Notes: generated from the letters alone by a model not told the origin. A stretch of DNA of 64,000 nt from Coleofasciculaceae cyanobacterium (GCA_036703275.1 DATNPK010000089.1:186001-250000); one strand, 5' to 3'. Counted from the first letter of the stretch, positions 8,599 to 18,900 are shown. Made by a program: numbers and translations.

Positions 8599-9603
8599 AT
8601 GGATAGCAATGTATCAAAAAATACTATTTCACATAAGTTTTTTAAACTACGACTTAATCAAGAAAAACCAGCTATTTTCGTAAAGAATTTATTAAAAAAA
8701 CGGTTACTGATGAGCCTCAATTTATATCAACAAGAATTAAATAGACAAATCGATCTTGGGTTGATGGCTGCTACCCTTGAACGTAAAATCGTTCTTTCAA
8801 TCTTTGAACTGAGACATTTATCTACCGAAATCAAGACTGAGCAAATTTTGTCTAATGCGAAATTTGCGCCGATTGTTTATAGCTGCCCAATTGGTTTGTG
8901 TCTGGCTTCAGCTCTGCAAATGTCACCATCAATAATTGTCGAGCAATTAGGACATTTACTTACTGTAAAACCAGATAATATTGCTGCTGAATCAGAGTTG
9001 GATTTGCTAATAGAAATAGTCTCATCGGGTTGGATTAACTTTTACTTAGACTCGGAGGCAATAGCAGGTTGGCTAGAGCGATCGCAATTAGTAATTACTA
9101 ACCAAACTACGGCTCGAAGCTACTCAGCAACTGCGGGTATTTTGCTTGATGCTGGCAGTCGGACTTTAGACAAGCTATTTGTGATGCAGTATATTCATGC
9201 TCGCTGCTGTAGTTTGTTACAGCTGGGGGCAAGGGAAAAAGCGATCGCCATACAGGATAACTTCGACTACATCGGCTGGCAGATCGTCGAGCCACAGTTA
9301 ATCTCATGGGCAGATGAGGAACATAATTTATGGTTTAGCAAATTATCAGAACACAATTTACTTTGTCGGCTGCTATCGGTAACAGACTCTTTTGCCAGTA
9401 ATTCAAACGATTGGCTCAAGTTATCTTGGAACTTGAGTTGCGACACGGCAATTTTTTTGGCTGATTGCCGTTTTTTAGGAGAGGTGAAGCAGCGATGTCC
9501 TCAAAAAGCGATCGCGCGTCTGGGATTAATCGCTTTAGTTCAATATTGGCTGCAAAAAATACTGGTGGAAAAACTTAAGGTAGCAGCACCGAAGACGCTT
9601 TGA
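8599..9603 (+). CDS. Free-standing DALR anticodon-binding-domain protein (ArgS-like, no catalytic core)
   Basis: 334 aa from the first ATG; ATG at 8710 (MSLNLYQQELNRQI) gives 297 aa and may be the true start. The C-terminal half (ARCCSLLQLGAREKA... LLCRLLSVTDSF... NLSCDTAIFLADCRF... ARLGLIALVQYWLQKILV) looks like the all-alpha DALR anticodon-binding domain of arginyl-tRNA synthetase. There is no HIGH or KMSKS motif and no room for a Rossmann catalytic domain, so it cannot charge tRNA. Such stand-alone proteins exist in cyanobacteria, with no function known to me. It is divergent from the Crp-like regulator, which is likely to control it. Confidence 0.65.
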   Translation: MDSNVSKNTISHKFFKLRLNQEKPAIFVKNLLKKRLLMSLNLYQQELNRQIDLGLMAATLERKIVLSIFELRHLSTEIKTEQILSNAKFAPIVYSCPIGLCLASALQMSPSIIVEQLGHLLTVKPDNIAAESELDLLIEIVSSGWINFYLDSEAIAGWLERSQLVITNQTTARSYSATAGILLDAGSRTLDKLFVMQYIHARCCSLLQLGAREKAIAIQDNFDYIGWQIVEPQLISWADEEHNLWFSKLSEHNLLCRLLSVTDSFASNSNDWLKLSWNLSCDTAIFLADCRFLGEVKQRCPQKAIARLGLIALVQYWLQKILVEKLKVAAPKTL

Positions 9604-9762
9604 AGGTTAAATGTTAATCTAAGCAGTTAACGATTTGGCGACTCGTCGAGAGAAAGCAAAAACTCAAGCGTTACCGCTAAAAATTTATTACTTATTACTT
9701 ATCTAAGATTAAAGTTAAAATAGACCAGCAATTAAAGTGAGTAACTAACGATTAAAACCTCA

Positions 9763-10782
9763 ATGATGGATGCCAATGCCGAACCCAATGTTGGCGTAAT
9801 TATTCCCACTTATAATTGCGATCGCTATATTGTCCAAGCGGTTGAAAGCGTACTGCAACAAGAAGAATGTACCTACGAAATAATTGTTATTGATGATGGT
9901 TCAACTGACTCGACAGAGCAAGTATTAGAGCCATATAGCGATCGCATTCGCTATCTTAAACAAAATAATTCAGGTGTAGCAGCAGCTCGCAATCATGGCA
10001 TAGCAGAAGCCAAAGCTAATTTAATTGCCTTTTTAGATGCTGACGATTATTTTTTACCGGGAAAATTAGCTCGCCAAGCAGAAATTTTACTCAAGCGTCC
10101 CGATTTAGGTATGGTTCATAGCGGTTGGCAGCGAGTAGACGAGCGCGGCAACAAACTATTAGATGTATGTCCTTGGGAGCAAATTCCCGAACTAAATCTA
10201 GAAACCTGGCTACGTTGGAAGCCTGTTTTACCCAGTGCCATGATGTTTCGTCGAGAATGGTTGCAGTATGTTGGCGGATTCGATTCTCGTTTTCCTCCTG
10301 CTGAAGATACTAATTTGGTCTTAAAACTAGCTTTGAAAGGATGTAAAACAGCTTGGCTACGGGAAATAACAGTTTGCTACCGTCAGCATGAATCAAGTGC
10401 GATGCAAAAGGGGTTGCCTCAGGCTCGTTCTTTGTTAGCAGTTACTGATGACTTTTTTAATCAACCAAACTTACCACCAGAAATTAGATTAATGGAGCAA
10501 TCTGTACGTCATGGTACATTAGTTTGGATTGCTTGGTATCTTTATTACACAAAACATCAGGCAGAAATGATTGAGTATCTCCAACAGGCTTGGGATTACC
10601 GTACTAGTTCTGGGAGCGAAACTTTAATAACCTGGATCGAAAGTTTTGCTGAATTTGCGCGCAATTGGGGAGTTAATTTCAACGTTAATGATTTGACCAG
10701 CTCAAAAGAATGGCAAGAGCTGGTTCAGTGGATGTGTAAGAACACTAGCCCAATTAACCAAACAACGATTCATTATTCATGA
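9763..10782 (+). CDS. Glycosyltransferase family 2 protein
   Basis: 339 aa, GT-A fold. The N-terminus VGVIIPTYNCDRYIVQAVESVLQQ, IVIDDGSTDSTEQV, and the metal-binding FLDADDYFLPGKL give a standard GT2 catalytic domain. PAEDTNLVLKLALKG carries the likely catalytic base region. No membrane segments are visible, so it is probably soluble or peripheral. It ends 28 bp before ktrB on the same strand and may be cotranscribed. Sugar donor and acceptor are unknown; a role in cell-surface or secreted glycans is the default guess. HIP1 sites lie inside the gene, so it looks native. Confidence 0.88.
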   Translation: MMDANAEPNVGVIIPTYNCDRYIVQAVESVLQQEECTYEIIVIDDGSTDSTEQVLEPYSDRIRYLKQNNSGVAAARNHGIAEAKANLIAFLDADDYFLPGKLARQAEILLKRPDLGMVHSGWQRVDERGNKLLDVCPWEQIPELNLETWLRWKPVLPSAMMFRREWLQYVGGFDSRFPPAEDTNLVLKLALKGCKTAWLREITVCYRQHESSAMQKGLPQARSLLAVTDDFFNQPNLPPEIRLMEQSVRHGTLVWIAWYLYYTKHQAEMIEYLQQAWDYRTSSGSETLITWIESFAEFARNWGVNFNVNDLTSSKEWQELVQWMCKNTSPINQTTIHYS

Positions 10783-10810
10783 TCGCTAATCAGTAACTGT
10801 ATATTTTGCT

Positions 10811-12151
10811 ATGACTATTGCTCGTACAATTTGTCTGGGGTTTCTCGCTCTAATTGTAATTGGAACGCTGCTGCTGATGATGCCTTTTACTACCGTTACC
10901 GATGCGGGAATTGGGAACAGCTTTATTGTGGCTCTGTTTACTTCCGCCTCCGCAGTATGTGTAACTGGTTTAGCAGTGGTAGATACGGGCAGCTATTTTT
11001 CTTTTTGGGGACAGTTAACCATCTTATTTTTGGTTCAAGTAGGTGGTTTGGGCTACATGACGACCACTACTTTCTTAATTTTACTTTTGGGGAGAAAATT
11101 TGATCTTAGACAAAAGTTTGCGATTCAAGAATCTTTTGATCGCCCTTTTTTACAAGGCAGCAGTAATTTAGTGCGATCGATTCTTGCCACCACCATGATT
11201 TTTGAAATTACGGGAATTTTTTTGCTACTGTTGGTTTTTGTTCCGCGGTTAGGTTGGTCTCCAGGTTTATGGTATGCAATTTTTCATAGCATTAGTGCTT
11301 GGAACAATGCAGGATTTGGTCTTTTTTCTGATAATTTCATTAGTTATAGTTCTGATTGGATCATTAATTTAGTTATTCCTGGTTTGATAATTTTTGGCGG
11401 TATTGGCTATCAGGTAATTATCGAAATGTATCTATACTTAAATAATGTAATTAAGCGCAAGCCTGAAAGATTTTGCTTTTCACTCAATTTTAAGGTGGTA
11501 GTCAGTACCACTATTTTGCTGTTGATTGTTGGTACCGTTGCGATTTTCTTCACAGAATTAAATAATATTGAAACCCTTGCGCCCTTTAGCTTTAAAGATA
11601 AATTATGGGCAGCCTGGTTTCAGTCTGTGGTCGCCAGAACGGCTGGATTTAATAGTATTGACTTAGGTGACATGACCACGGCGGGTTTGTTTATCATCAT
11701 GGGATTAATGTTTATTGGTGCTAGTCCTAGCGGTACGGGAGGAGGCATCAAAACAACAACCTTCAGAATTATGTACAACAGTACTAAATCAGTTTTGCAA
11801 GGAAAAAACCAAGTAGTTTTATATCAAAGAGAAGTACCTAGTACCCTAATTTTAAAAGCGGTAGCAGTAGTATTTGGTTCAGCAGCATCAATTGTATTTA
11901 TAACAATTTTGATCGCTTCAATTGAGACAGAGTTTAATTTTTTACCAATTTTGTTTGAGGTAATTTCTGCTTATGCAACGGTAGGTTTATCAACTGGCAT
12001 CACATCAAGTTTTGGTGTCGCTTCTAAAATAATTCTGGTATTTACAATGTATATTGGCAGAGTCAATATTCTGCTTTTGATTGCTGCTATTATTGGCGAT
12101 CCGAGTCCTAGTAGCCTGCAATATCCAGAAGAAAATTTACTTGTAGGCTAA
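10811..12151 (+). CDS. ktrB: Potassium uptake channel subunit, KtrB/TrkH family
   Basis: 446 aa membrane protein that conducts K+ (often Na+-dependent) with a cytoplasmic KtrA ring. Four pore-like repeats are visible: SASAVCVTGLAVVDT, HSISAWNNAGFGLFSDN, SVVARTAGFNSIDLGDM and ISAYATVGLSTGITSSF, each with the selectivity-filter glycine. The intramembrane gate region GASPSGTGGGIKTTTFRI is classical for KtrB. No ktrA lies beside it in the window; in cyanobacteria ktrA is often unlinked. The first gene of the apparent pair is a glycosyltransferase. The Synechocystis ktrB neighbourhood also holds a glycosyltransferase (slr1508), but of a different family. Confidence 0.9.
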   Translation: MTIARTICLGFLALIVIGTLLLMMPFTTVTDAGIGNSFIVALFTSASAVCVTGLAVVDTGSYFSFWGQLTILFLVQVGGLGYMTTTTFLILLLGRKFDLRQKFAIQESFDRPFLQGSSNLVRSILATTMIFEITGIFLLLLVFVPRLGWSPGLWYAIFHSISAWNNAGFGLFSDNFISYSSDWIINLVIPGLIIFGGIGYQVIIEMYLYLNNVIKRKPERFCFSLNFKVVVSTTILLLIVGTVAIFFTELNNIETLAPFSFKDKLWAAWFQSVVARTAGFNSIDLGDMTTAGLFIIMGLMFIGASPSGTGGGIKTTTFRIMYNSTKSVLQGKNQVVLYQREVPSTLILKAVAVVFGSAASIVFITILIASIETEFNFLPILFEVISAYATVGLSTGITSSFGVASKIILVFTMYIGRVNILLLIAAIIGDPSPSSLQYPEENLLVG

Positions 12152-12336
12152 TCAATCCACAAATTAGCAGCCGCTGGCTGCATCGCTTGGGACTTTAGCT
12201 CCTTTAGAGCGGTAATTAATTTACCTTCATACCTCGATTCAGCAACAGCGAAAAAAGATTGGTGACCTATTACAAATGCTTTAAGTAATTGACATAATTG
12301 TGATATAAATATTAAGGATTGTGAAATAAAAGCCAT
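12148..12336 (-). CDS. Possible small protein, convergent with ktrB
   Basis: 62 codons from ATG at 12336 to TAG, overlapping the last bases of ktrB. A hydrophobic N-terminus is followed by FAVAESRYEGKLITALKELKSQAMQPAAANLWID, which has plausible amino-acid use. I see no convincing ribosome site and know no family. It could equally be chance or the relic of a longer gene. Confidence 0.25.
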   Translation of the reverse strand: MAFISQSLIFISQLCQLLKAFVIGHQSFFAVAESRYEGKLITALKELKSQAMQPAAANLWID

Positions 12337-12348
12337 ATTCTTTCGTAT

Positions 12349-12590
12349 TTCTGCGATAGTCGCGGGCTAACTGCCTGTTGCGGTCAAGAATTCAATCTTT
12401 GCCCGCGGTTACAGCAGAATTCGTCAGGTCTTGATGCGTGTTCCTTTACTAGGACAGTATTCCTGGGCAGAAAAATACGGTCTTGGCGAGAGGAAATACT
12501 AATTCGCCTGAATATTCGGGGGAGTAGTAGGGGTGGGTTGCTGCGCCCTTTGTGAACCTCGTTGCAGGCACTAACAATAGTCGTGGCAGA
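12349..12590 (+). ncRNA. Candidate structured RNA or leader between ktrB and desA
   Basis: This stretch is visibly richer in G and C than its surroundings and has no good open frame. Helices that can be read include CGCGGGC (12361-12367) with GCCCGCG (12401-12407), CTAGGA/TCCTGG, GGCGA/TCGCC and CCTGA/TCGGG. Two nested long-range pairings also exist: TCTGC (12349) with GCAGA (12586), and TGCCTG (12371) with CAGGCA (12565). The TGCCTG strand lies in the loop of the first hairpin, so alternative folds are possible. I compared it by eye with RNase P RNA, tmRNA and SRP RNA and saw no match. A 6S-like RNA or a desA leader are both possible. Strand and ends are inferred. Confidence 0.3.
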
Positions 12591-12749
12591 GTCTCAAGCA
12601 GGATCGAGATAATATGTAACTTTTCTACCTATATATTTTGTGTGTGGAAAGGTTCTTATAACCATAATTGTGCATCCTTGAATAACAATTTGTTCGGCAA
12701 TAACGTCCAAAACTCTCAATAAATAATATTTGATTTGCTAAATAATTTT

Positions 12750-13802
12750 ATGACAGCAGTATCCCCAAAGAATTTTAAGTCTTCTCAGTCTCCACAATTG
12801 TCTGACAGCATTAAGCTCAGAGACATTATCAATACCTTACCTAAAGAAGTTTTTGTTAAAAATCCCCGCAAAGCTTGGACCAAACTATTCATCAATATTT
12901 TATGTGTTGCTTTGGGTTATTGGGTTGTTGCAGTTTCTCCATGGTACTTGCTACCTTTGGCTTGGGTATTTTTAGGAACGGGTTTACAAGGCTTTTTCGT
13001 CATTGCTCACGACTGCGGTCATCGTTCCTTCTCTAATCGCATCTGGGTTAATGACCTGGTAGGACACATTATGACTCTACCTCTTATGTATCCTTATCAT
13101 GCTTGGCGCATCTTACATAATTATCATCACAAGCACACGAATAAACTTGATGTAGACAACGCCTGGGCTCCTTTTACGACCGAAACTTTTGATCGTTCTT
13201 CTACTACTTTACAGTGGCTCTATCGTAGAATGCGCGGTTGGTTCTGGTGGATGGGTTCAATTATACACTGGGCAAAACTTCACTTTAACTGGCAGAAATT
13301 TGCAGGAAAGCAAAGGGAACAGGTTCGTTTTTCAGTACTGTTAGTTTTAATCGGTGGCGGTTTTGCTTATTCGGCCTTGCTATTTGCTACTGGAATCGCT
13401 GGCTTAATCAAGTTTTGGCTGATGCCTTGGCTGGTGTACCATTTCTGGATGAGTACCTTTACTATGTTTCATCATACTATGCCTGAAATTCCTTTCAAAC
13501 CAGAGGAAGAGTGGAACGAAGCTCGCGCTCAACTATCAGGTACGGTAAACTGTAAATATCCTGGGTGGGTGGAATTTCTTTGCCACGACATCAACGTGCA
13601 TATCCCTCATCACCTAACTACAGCTATTCCCTGGTACAATCTGCGTCAGGCTCATCAAAGTCTGGTAGAAAATTGGGGCGAATATCTCTATCAAGACTGT
13701 ACTTTTAACTGGGAGTTAGTTCAGAAGGTAACTAAAGTTTGTCATCTTTACGAAGCGCAAAACAACTATCAAAGTGTTGAAGAATATCGTCGATTTAACT
13801 AA
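12750..13802 (+). CDS. desA: Acyl-lipid delta-12 (omega-6) fatty acid desaturase
   Basis: 350 aa integral membrane di-iron enzyme. It adds the delta-12 double bond to oleoyl chains on glycerolipids using reduced ferredoxin, and is important for membrane fluidity in the cold. The three histidine boxes are HDCGHRSF, HNYHHKHTN and HIPHH near the C-terminus. Two pairs of hydrophobic segments flank them. ATG at 12750 (MTAVSPKNF) is preferred over a TTG at 12735; the length matches known DesA (about 350). A G+C-rich, structured stretch lies 150-400 bp upstream and a strong terminator at 13958 follows, so the gene is likely monocistronic. Confidence 0.92.
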   Translation: MTAVSPKNFKSSQSPQLSDSIKLRDIINTLPKEVFVKNPRKAWTKLFINILCVALGYWVVAVSPWYLLPLAWVFLGTGLQGFFVIAHDCGHRSFSNRIWVNDLVGHIMTLPLMYPYHAWRILHNYHHKHTNKLDVDNAWAPFTTETFDRSSTTLQWLYRRMRGWFWWMGSIIHWAKLHFNWQKFAGKQREQVRFSVLLVLIGGGFAYSALLFATGIAGLIKFWLMPWLVYHFWMSTFTMFHHTMPEIPFKPEEEWNEARAQLSGTVNCKYPGWVEFLCHDINVHIPHHLTTAIPWYNLRQAHQSLVENWGEYLYQDCTFNWELVQKVTKVCHLYEAQNNYQSVEEYRRFN

Positions 13803-13957
13803 ACTTGCGTAGCCAAGTAAGTTTAGCACTCGAAGCAAAGGTTCAGATACGTCGCTCAATAGCTAATAGCTATTAGCTCGTTTTATAACTAACGTCCTAA
13901 TCTATAGTTCACTTGCTATAAAACAGATTGTTATATAGCTTTAAAGCAATTTTATTT

Positions 13958-13999
13958 AAAGGGATATGGCTACTCACCATATCCCTTTATCGTCTTTTT
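13958..13999 (+). terminator. Rho-independent terminator downstream of desA
   Basis: AAAGGGATATGG, loop CTACTCA, CCATATCCCTTT is a perfect 12-bp stem, followed by ATCGTCTTTTT. The rest of the 13803-14181 gap holds an inverted AGCTAATAGCTATTAGCT motif near 13861 and a HIP1 site; I see no gene there. Confidence 0.85.
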
Positions 14000-14181
14000 A
14001 GCTGCATTTGTAATGCGATCGCTTAGTGTGATTTTGTAGCTACTTGCTTAACATGAAACTTTGAGATTTTATTGTGGCTAATTTATCAACATCAGTCTTC
14101 GATCGCTTCTAGGTCTGTATAATTACCACAAGATAGTTGAGGCAAGAAAACTATTTTGGCATCGCATAAATAGGGTAAGAA

Positions 14182-17100
14182 ATGGCTAGATTTTGGGGCA
14201 ATAATACTCAGGTTACAATAACATCTTTAGCAATAGCCGATCGCGATCGCCAAATCAAAAAGCGATCGCACTATAATTCACTCAAATTATGGGGTAGTTT
14301 AACAGGCTGGTGTCTATTTAGCAGTCCTCTCGCGGCGCAGATTACCCCTGACGGCACTTCAGGTACAGAAGTCAATACTACTGATAACGTCGCCGAAATT
14401 ACTGGAGGAACAGAAGCAGGCAGCAATTTATTTCATAGTTTTCAAGACTTTTCCGTCCAGACAGGCAATAGCGCTTTTTTCAATAATGCTTCAGAAATAA
14501 GTAACATTATCGGTCGAGTCACGGGCAATAATATTTCCAATCTTGACGGTTTGATTAGAGCTAATGGTAATGCAAATTTAATTCTGATTAATCCTAGCGG
14601 AATTAACTTTGGTGACAATGCCAGTTTAGATATCGGCGGCTCATTTTTAGGTAGTCCCGCAGCTAGCGTAATCTTTGAAGACGGTACTGTTTTTAATGCT
14701 GATATCAGCGAACCTTTTCTAACCATCAGCGCACCTATTGGCCTACAAATGGGTCAAAATTCTCAAGCAATCCAAGTATCAGGTGGAAATAACGCTGAGG
14801 CAAATTTAAGCGTAACTTCTGGCAATACTTTTGCCTTAGTCGCAAACGGAATTACTTTTAACGGTGGCGTAGTAACAGCCGAATCAGGATGAATCGATCT
14901 TGGCAGCATTGCCCAAGGACAAGTAAATATTAGTAATTTAGCTGCGGGTTGGCAATTAGGATACGAAGGGGTGACGCAGTTTGCCGAGCTTCAACTGTTG
15001 GCAGGATCGTCTTTGCTTAATCCGAACTCGGTGGCCAATCCAGATGGGGGAATACAGGTAAAGGGGAGTCAGATTACTTTAGAGCGATCGCAAATATCAG
15101 CTCCAACTTTGGCAAATAGTTTAGGGGCAGATATTACCATTGGTGCAAGCGAATCCTTATCGCTTCAGGGAACTACAGCAAACGACGTAACATCAGGCTC
15201 GCAAATTAAGAGTGAAGTAAGTCCTGGCGCTAGTGGTGCTGGTGGAGCAGTCAACATCGAGACAGATACCTTGAATATCGGCGATCGCTCTTTTATCAGC
15301 ACCATGACTTTTGGTGCCGGAGATGGCGGAAATATCAATATTTTGGCTGGGAACATAAATATTATTGGTACGGGATTTAGCGAATTTCAACAAGATTTTC
15401 AAAGTGCTGGTTTTATAGGAACATTATTACCAAGCGATCGCACTACGGGCATTTTTACTGGCACGGTTGCAGCAGGGACTTCAGGCAATTTAACTATTGA
15501 TGCTAGTTCGCTAAATCTCAACAACGGGGCGGTTATTTTTAGTCCTGTATTTACCGCAGGCAGAGGTGATCTTAATATCGCTGCTCCTGAAATTAACATT
15601 AACGCTTCGGCCATACAGATAGGAACGAGAGGTAATCTAGAATCTGCTGCTGGAGACATTAACCTAGAAACCCAACGCTTTAAAATCCAAGATGGCGGAA
15701 TGATATTGAACATTACTTTTGGTGATGCTGCCGCTGGAGATATCAACCTCACTGCTACTGAGTCAATAGAACTATCAAACACGCCGCCCGAAGCCTTGTT
15801 GGTAAAAGGCATTTACGCTAACAGCAGTTTTGGTTCGGGAACTGCAGGAAATATCAATATTGAGACCAATCAGCTCAAGATGAACAATGGGTTGATTGTC
15901 AGCAATAGTGGATCGGTACTGTCAAATGGCACGATCATTGGCGCTGGAGGCAAGGGAGGAAGCATTAATATTCAGGCAAATCGAAAGTATTGAAGCAGCA
16001 GGAGTTCCCTCAAACCCAGCCTTTACTAGTGGCATTGGCACGTCTACCTATAGCGCGTCAGATGCTGGCGATCTGACTATCTCGACTGGCAGGTTAACTA
16101 TCCGAGATGGAGCAGACTTGGCTTCGGCAACAGTAGGATCGGGAAGAGGAGGACAGTTAAAGATCAACGCTACTGATTCAGTAGAGTTAATTGGCATAAC
16201 TACTGTTGCAGGAACAAATCGAGGCGGTTTATTAGCAACTTCTGGTAGAAGAGAGTTTCCTAGGGTAGAAGCCACTGGTGCTTCAGGCAATATTAGGATT
16301 ACTACTCCAGAACTATCTGTACGAGACGGAGCTAGCATTGACGTGCAAAGTCTTGGCAGTGGAGATGCTGGGAATTTAGATATCACTGCTGATTCAATTT
16401 TGCTGGATAACAAAGGGAATATGTCTGCTTCTACCATATTTGGCGTAGGGGAAGGTATTACTATCAACACGAATACCTTACGACTCGATCGCGGACTGAT
16501 TAATGCCTCGGTATTTGGTTCGGGAACGGGAGGAAACATTGAGATCATAGCCGGAGATTCTGTAGAAGTAATTGGTTCGGGCTTTGAATTTCTTCAAGCA
16601 TTATTTTTCGACCCCAGTTTTCTTAGTCCTGAATCTTTAGCCAATCTCAAAGTCGATTTAATTAAAGAAGGTATTTTAGCTGCGACTATAGGTGATGGTG
16701 CAGCTGGCACAATTGATATTCAAACCGCTAATTTGCAAATTAGTGAAGGTGGTTTAATCGCGACTGCAACCGTTGGAGATGGGGCAGCAGGCTCTATTTT
16801 TCTCAATGCTTCAGAATCTTTGAGGTTAGATGCTTCTATTGTCACTGCTAGTACTGTATTTGCTGGACAGGGTGGTGATATTACGATTAATAGCGATCGA
16901 TTAGAGGTTCTAGCAGGAGGACAGATAACTAGCTCTACATTGGGATCGGGAAATAGTGGCAACTTAACTATCAACGCCGCCGAATCAGTAACCGTATCAG
17001 GAGCATCATTCAACGATGTTTTGCGAAGCAATGTTGCGGTGGGAGTGCAACCCATAACCACAACTACAGGAGGAAATGGAGGCGATTTAACAATTACGAC

Positions 17101-17875
17101 TCCTAAACTAAAGCTTGACGATCGAGGTGAAATTTCTATTGGTTCTACGGGTACGGGCAATGCAGGAAGCCTTCAGGTAGATGCTGAGTCTATTTTTCTA
17201 GATGGTCAAAGCTCGATCTTCGCAGCTACCCAATCTGGTGGTGGAGGTAACGTTTTTCTTAATGCTGACAATATTATTTGGCGAGGCGGTAGTTTTACCA
17301 CGGCAACGGCAGGAGGAACGGGAAACGGCGGTAATATAAGCATTGATGCTAATATTCTTGTGGCTCTTGAAGCTAGTCAGATTACTGCTGATGCTTTCAT
17401 CGGCATGGGGGGCAATATTCAAATCAATGCTCAAAACCTATTTGTTTGCGGTGAATGTAAAATTAGTGCTAGTTCTCAGTTGGGAGTAGATGGAGTGGTT
17501 GAGATCGAAACTTTAGAACCGAATACTTTAGATTCATTTGATATACCTCAAAAGCTAACTCAGCCACAAGAATCAGTAGCGGTGGCTTGTCCCTCCCAAA
17601 GACGAGCTAATATTAGTCAACTTACTATTACAGGAAGAGGCGGTTTACCCCGTCGCCCTCAAGAGCTACTGAATGCCGAATCTCTCATCGAATTTGATGA
17701 TTCTGCTGCCCAAGCAGAGCGATCGCCCTCGGTTAGCCAAACGACCCTTCCAGCCCCCGCCCGTAGCTGGTACAAAGACGCTCAAGGTACTGTAGTTCTA
17801 ACTGCTCGAGCTGCTGGTGCTGTACCTAATAATTCAGTTTCAAATCCAGTCGATTGTCGCGTTCGTCTTCCTTAA
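14182..17875 (+). pseudogene. Two-partner-secretion filamentous-haemagglutinin-like adhesin, broken by a stop and a frameshift
   Basis: About 1230 codons of a secreted TpsA exoprotein in three pieces. Residues 1-236 hold a long signal region ending LAAQ and the haemagglutination-activity (TPS) domain with NLFHSFQDFSV, NIIGRVTGNNISNLDGLI, NANLILINPSGINFG and FNGGVVTAESG. A TGA at 14890-14892 then sits where homologues read AESGRI, consistent with CGA to TGA. The same frame continues to 15993 with beta-helix repeats (AGNINIET, GGNINI, DGGMI). A shift near 15977-15983 moves the frame: SINIQA is followed by IESIEAAGVPSNPAF in the next frame. This runs to the normal C-terminus ending VDCRVRLP. No TpsB transporter is adjacent. 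Barring recoding, only the TPS domain would be made. Confidence 0.85.
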
Positions 17876-17911
17876 ATAAAATAGAGATTAAAAATAATCG
17901 AAGAACAACTC

Positions 17912-18883
17912 ATGAGCGACATTCTATATAGTGAAGTACCTGCTGTAGACCTTAAGGACTTTACTTCCCATGACTCTGTGCTTAGAGATAACTTTGTGCA
18001 AACTCTGGGTGATGCCTTTGAGAACATTGGTTTTGTGGCGGTAAAAAATCATGGCTTGTCTGATGGCATGACAGAAAACCTATATCGCTCAGTCAAACAG
18101 TTTTTTGCTCTACCTGAAGCAATCAAGCTAACCTATGAATTAGAAAACATTGGCGGACAAAGAGGCTATACCGCCAAAGGTAAAGAACACGCCAAAGGGC
18201 GTAGTGTAGGAGACTTAAAAGAGTTTTACCACATAGGACAAGAAATAACCGACGCAGACATAGCTCGTCTGGGATACCCCAAAAATATATTTCCGTTAGA
18301 GATACCCGAATTTGAAGCCGCCACTGTTACAGCCTACCGCACTTTAGAAACAGCAGGAGTAGAAATACTTAGAGCGATCGCAATTTACTTAGACTTAAAC
18401 GAGTTTTATTTTGACGAGCGGATAAAATTTGGCAACAGCATCCTCCGCCCGATCCATTATTTTCCGATTAGCAACCCCCAAGATATTCCAGCAGATGCAG
18501 TACGGGCTGCTGCCCACGGTGATATCAACCTAATTACTCTACTGATGGGTGCAAGTGCCGAAGGGTTACAAATTTTACGTCAGGATGGGAAATGGATTCG
18601 GGTTACTGCTGTGAGCGAACAAATAGTGGTTAACGTAGGAGATATGCTGGAAAGACTGACCAATAAAAAACTCAAATCAACTATTCATCGGGTAGTCAAC
18701 CCACCAGAGAAATTAGCTCACACGCCACGATACTCTATTCCTTTTTTTCTGCATCCAGTCTCGGATATGAATCTTAGCTGTTTATCTTCTTGCATTGATG
18801 AACATCATCCCAAGCAGTTTGCTGACATTACCGCAGGAGAATTTCTTAACCAACGTCTACGAGAAATTGGCTTAATTAATTAA
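17912..18883 (+). CDS. 2-oxoglutarate/Fe(II)-dependent oxygenase, isopenicillin-N-synthase-like family
   Basis: 323 aa soluble non-haem iron enzyme. The N-terminal DIOX_N part has VPAVDLKDF and FENIGFVAVKNHGLS. The catalytic core shows the iron ligands HGDINLITLL (His-x-Asp) and the distal His in TIHRVVNPP. The co-substrate-binding Arg-x-Ser is in TPRYSIPFF. Relatives act on gibberellins, flavonoids, ethylene precursors or beta-lactams. The bacterial members of this generic subgroup mostly have unknown substrates, and nothing here narrows it. It follows the broken adhesin by 36 bp but is unlikely to depend on it. Confidence 0.85.
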   Translation: MSDILYSEVPAVDLKDFTSHDSVLRDNFVQTLGDAFENIGFVAVKNHGLSDGMTENLYRSVKQFFALPEAIKLTYELENIGGQRGYTAKGKEHAKGRSVGDLKEFYHIGQEITDADIARLGYPKNIFPLEIPEFEAATVTAYRTLETAGVEILRAIAIYLDLNEFYFDERIKFGNSILRPIHYFPISNPQDIPADAVRAAAHGDINLITLLMGASAEGLQILRQDGKWIRVTAVSEQIVVNVGDMLERLTNKKLKSTIHRVVNPPEKLAHTPRYSIPFFLHPVSDMNLSCLSSCIDEHHPKQFADITAGEFLNQRLREIGLIN

Positions 18884-18900
18884 AGTGTTAAGACACAAAA

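Noticed and set aside
10811-12151. ktrB as part of a c-di-AMP riboswitch unit
   Set aside because: No conserved ydaO-type core is visible ahead of the gene, and the G+C-rich block lies after, not before, ktrB.
12349-12590. RNase P RNA, tmRNA or cobalamin riboswitch
   Set aside because: The GAGGAAAGTCC core of RNase P RNA, the tag frame of tmRNA and the B12-box core were not found by eye; kept only as an unclassified RNA candidate.
15399-17160. Long antisense open frames inside the adhesin gene (15399-15812, 16048-16548, 16720-17160)
   Set aside because: They mirror the Gly/Thr/Ile repeat codons of the sense strand, giving Pro/Val/Ser-rich text with no start signals or family likeness.
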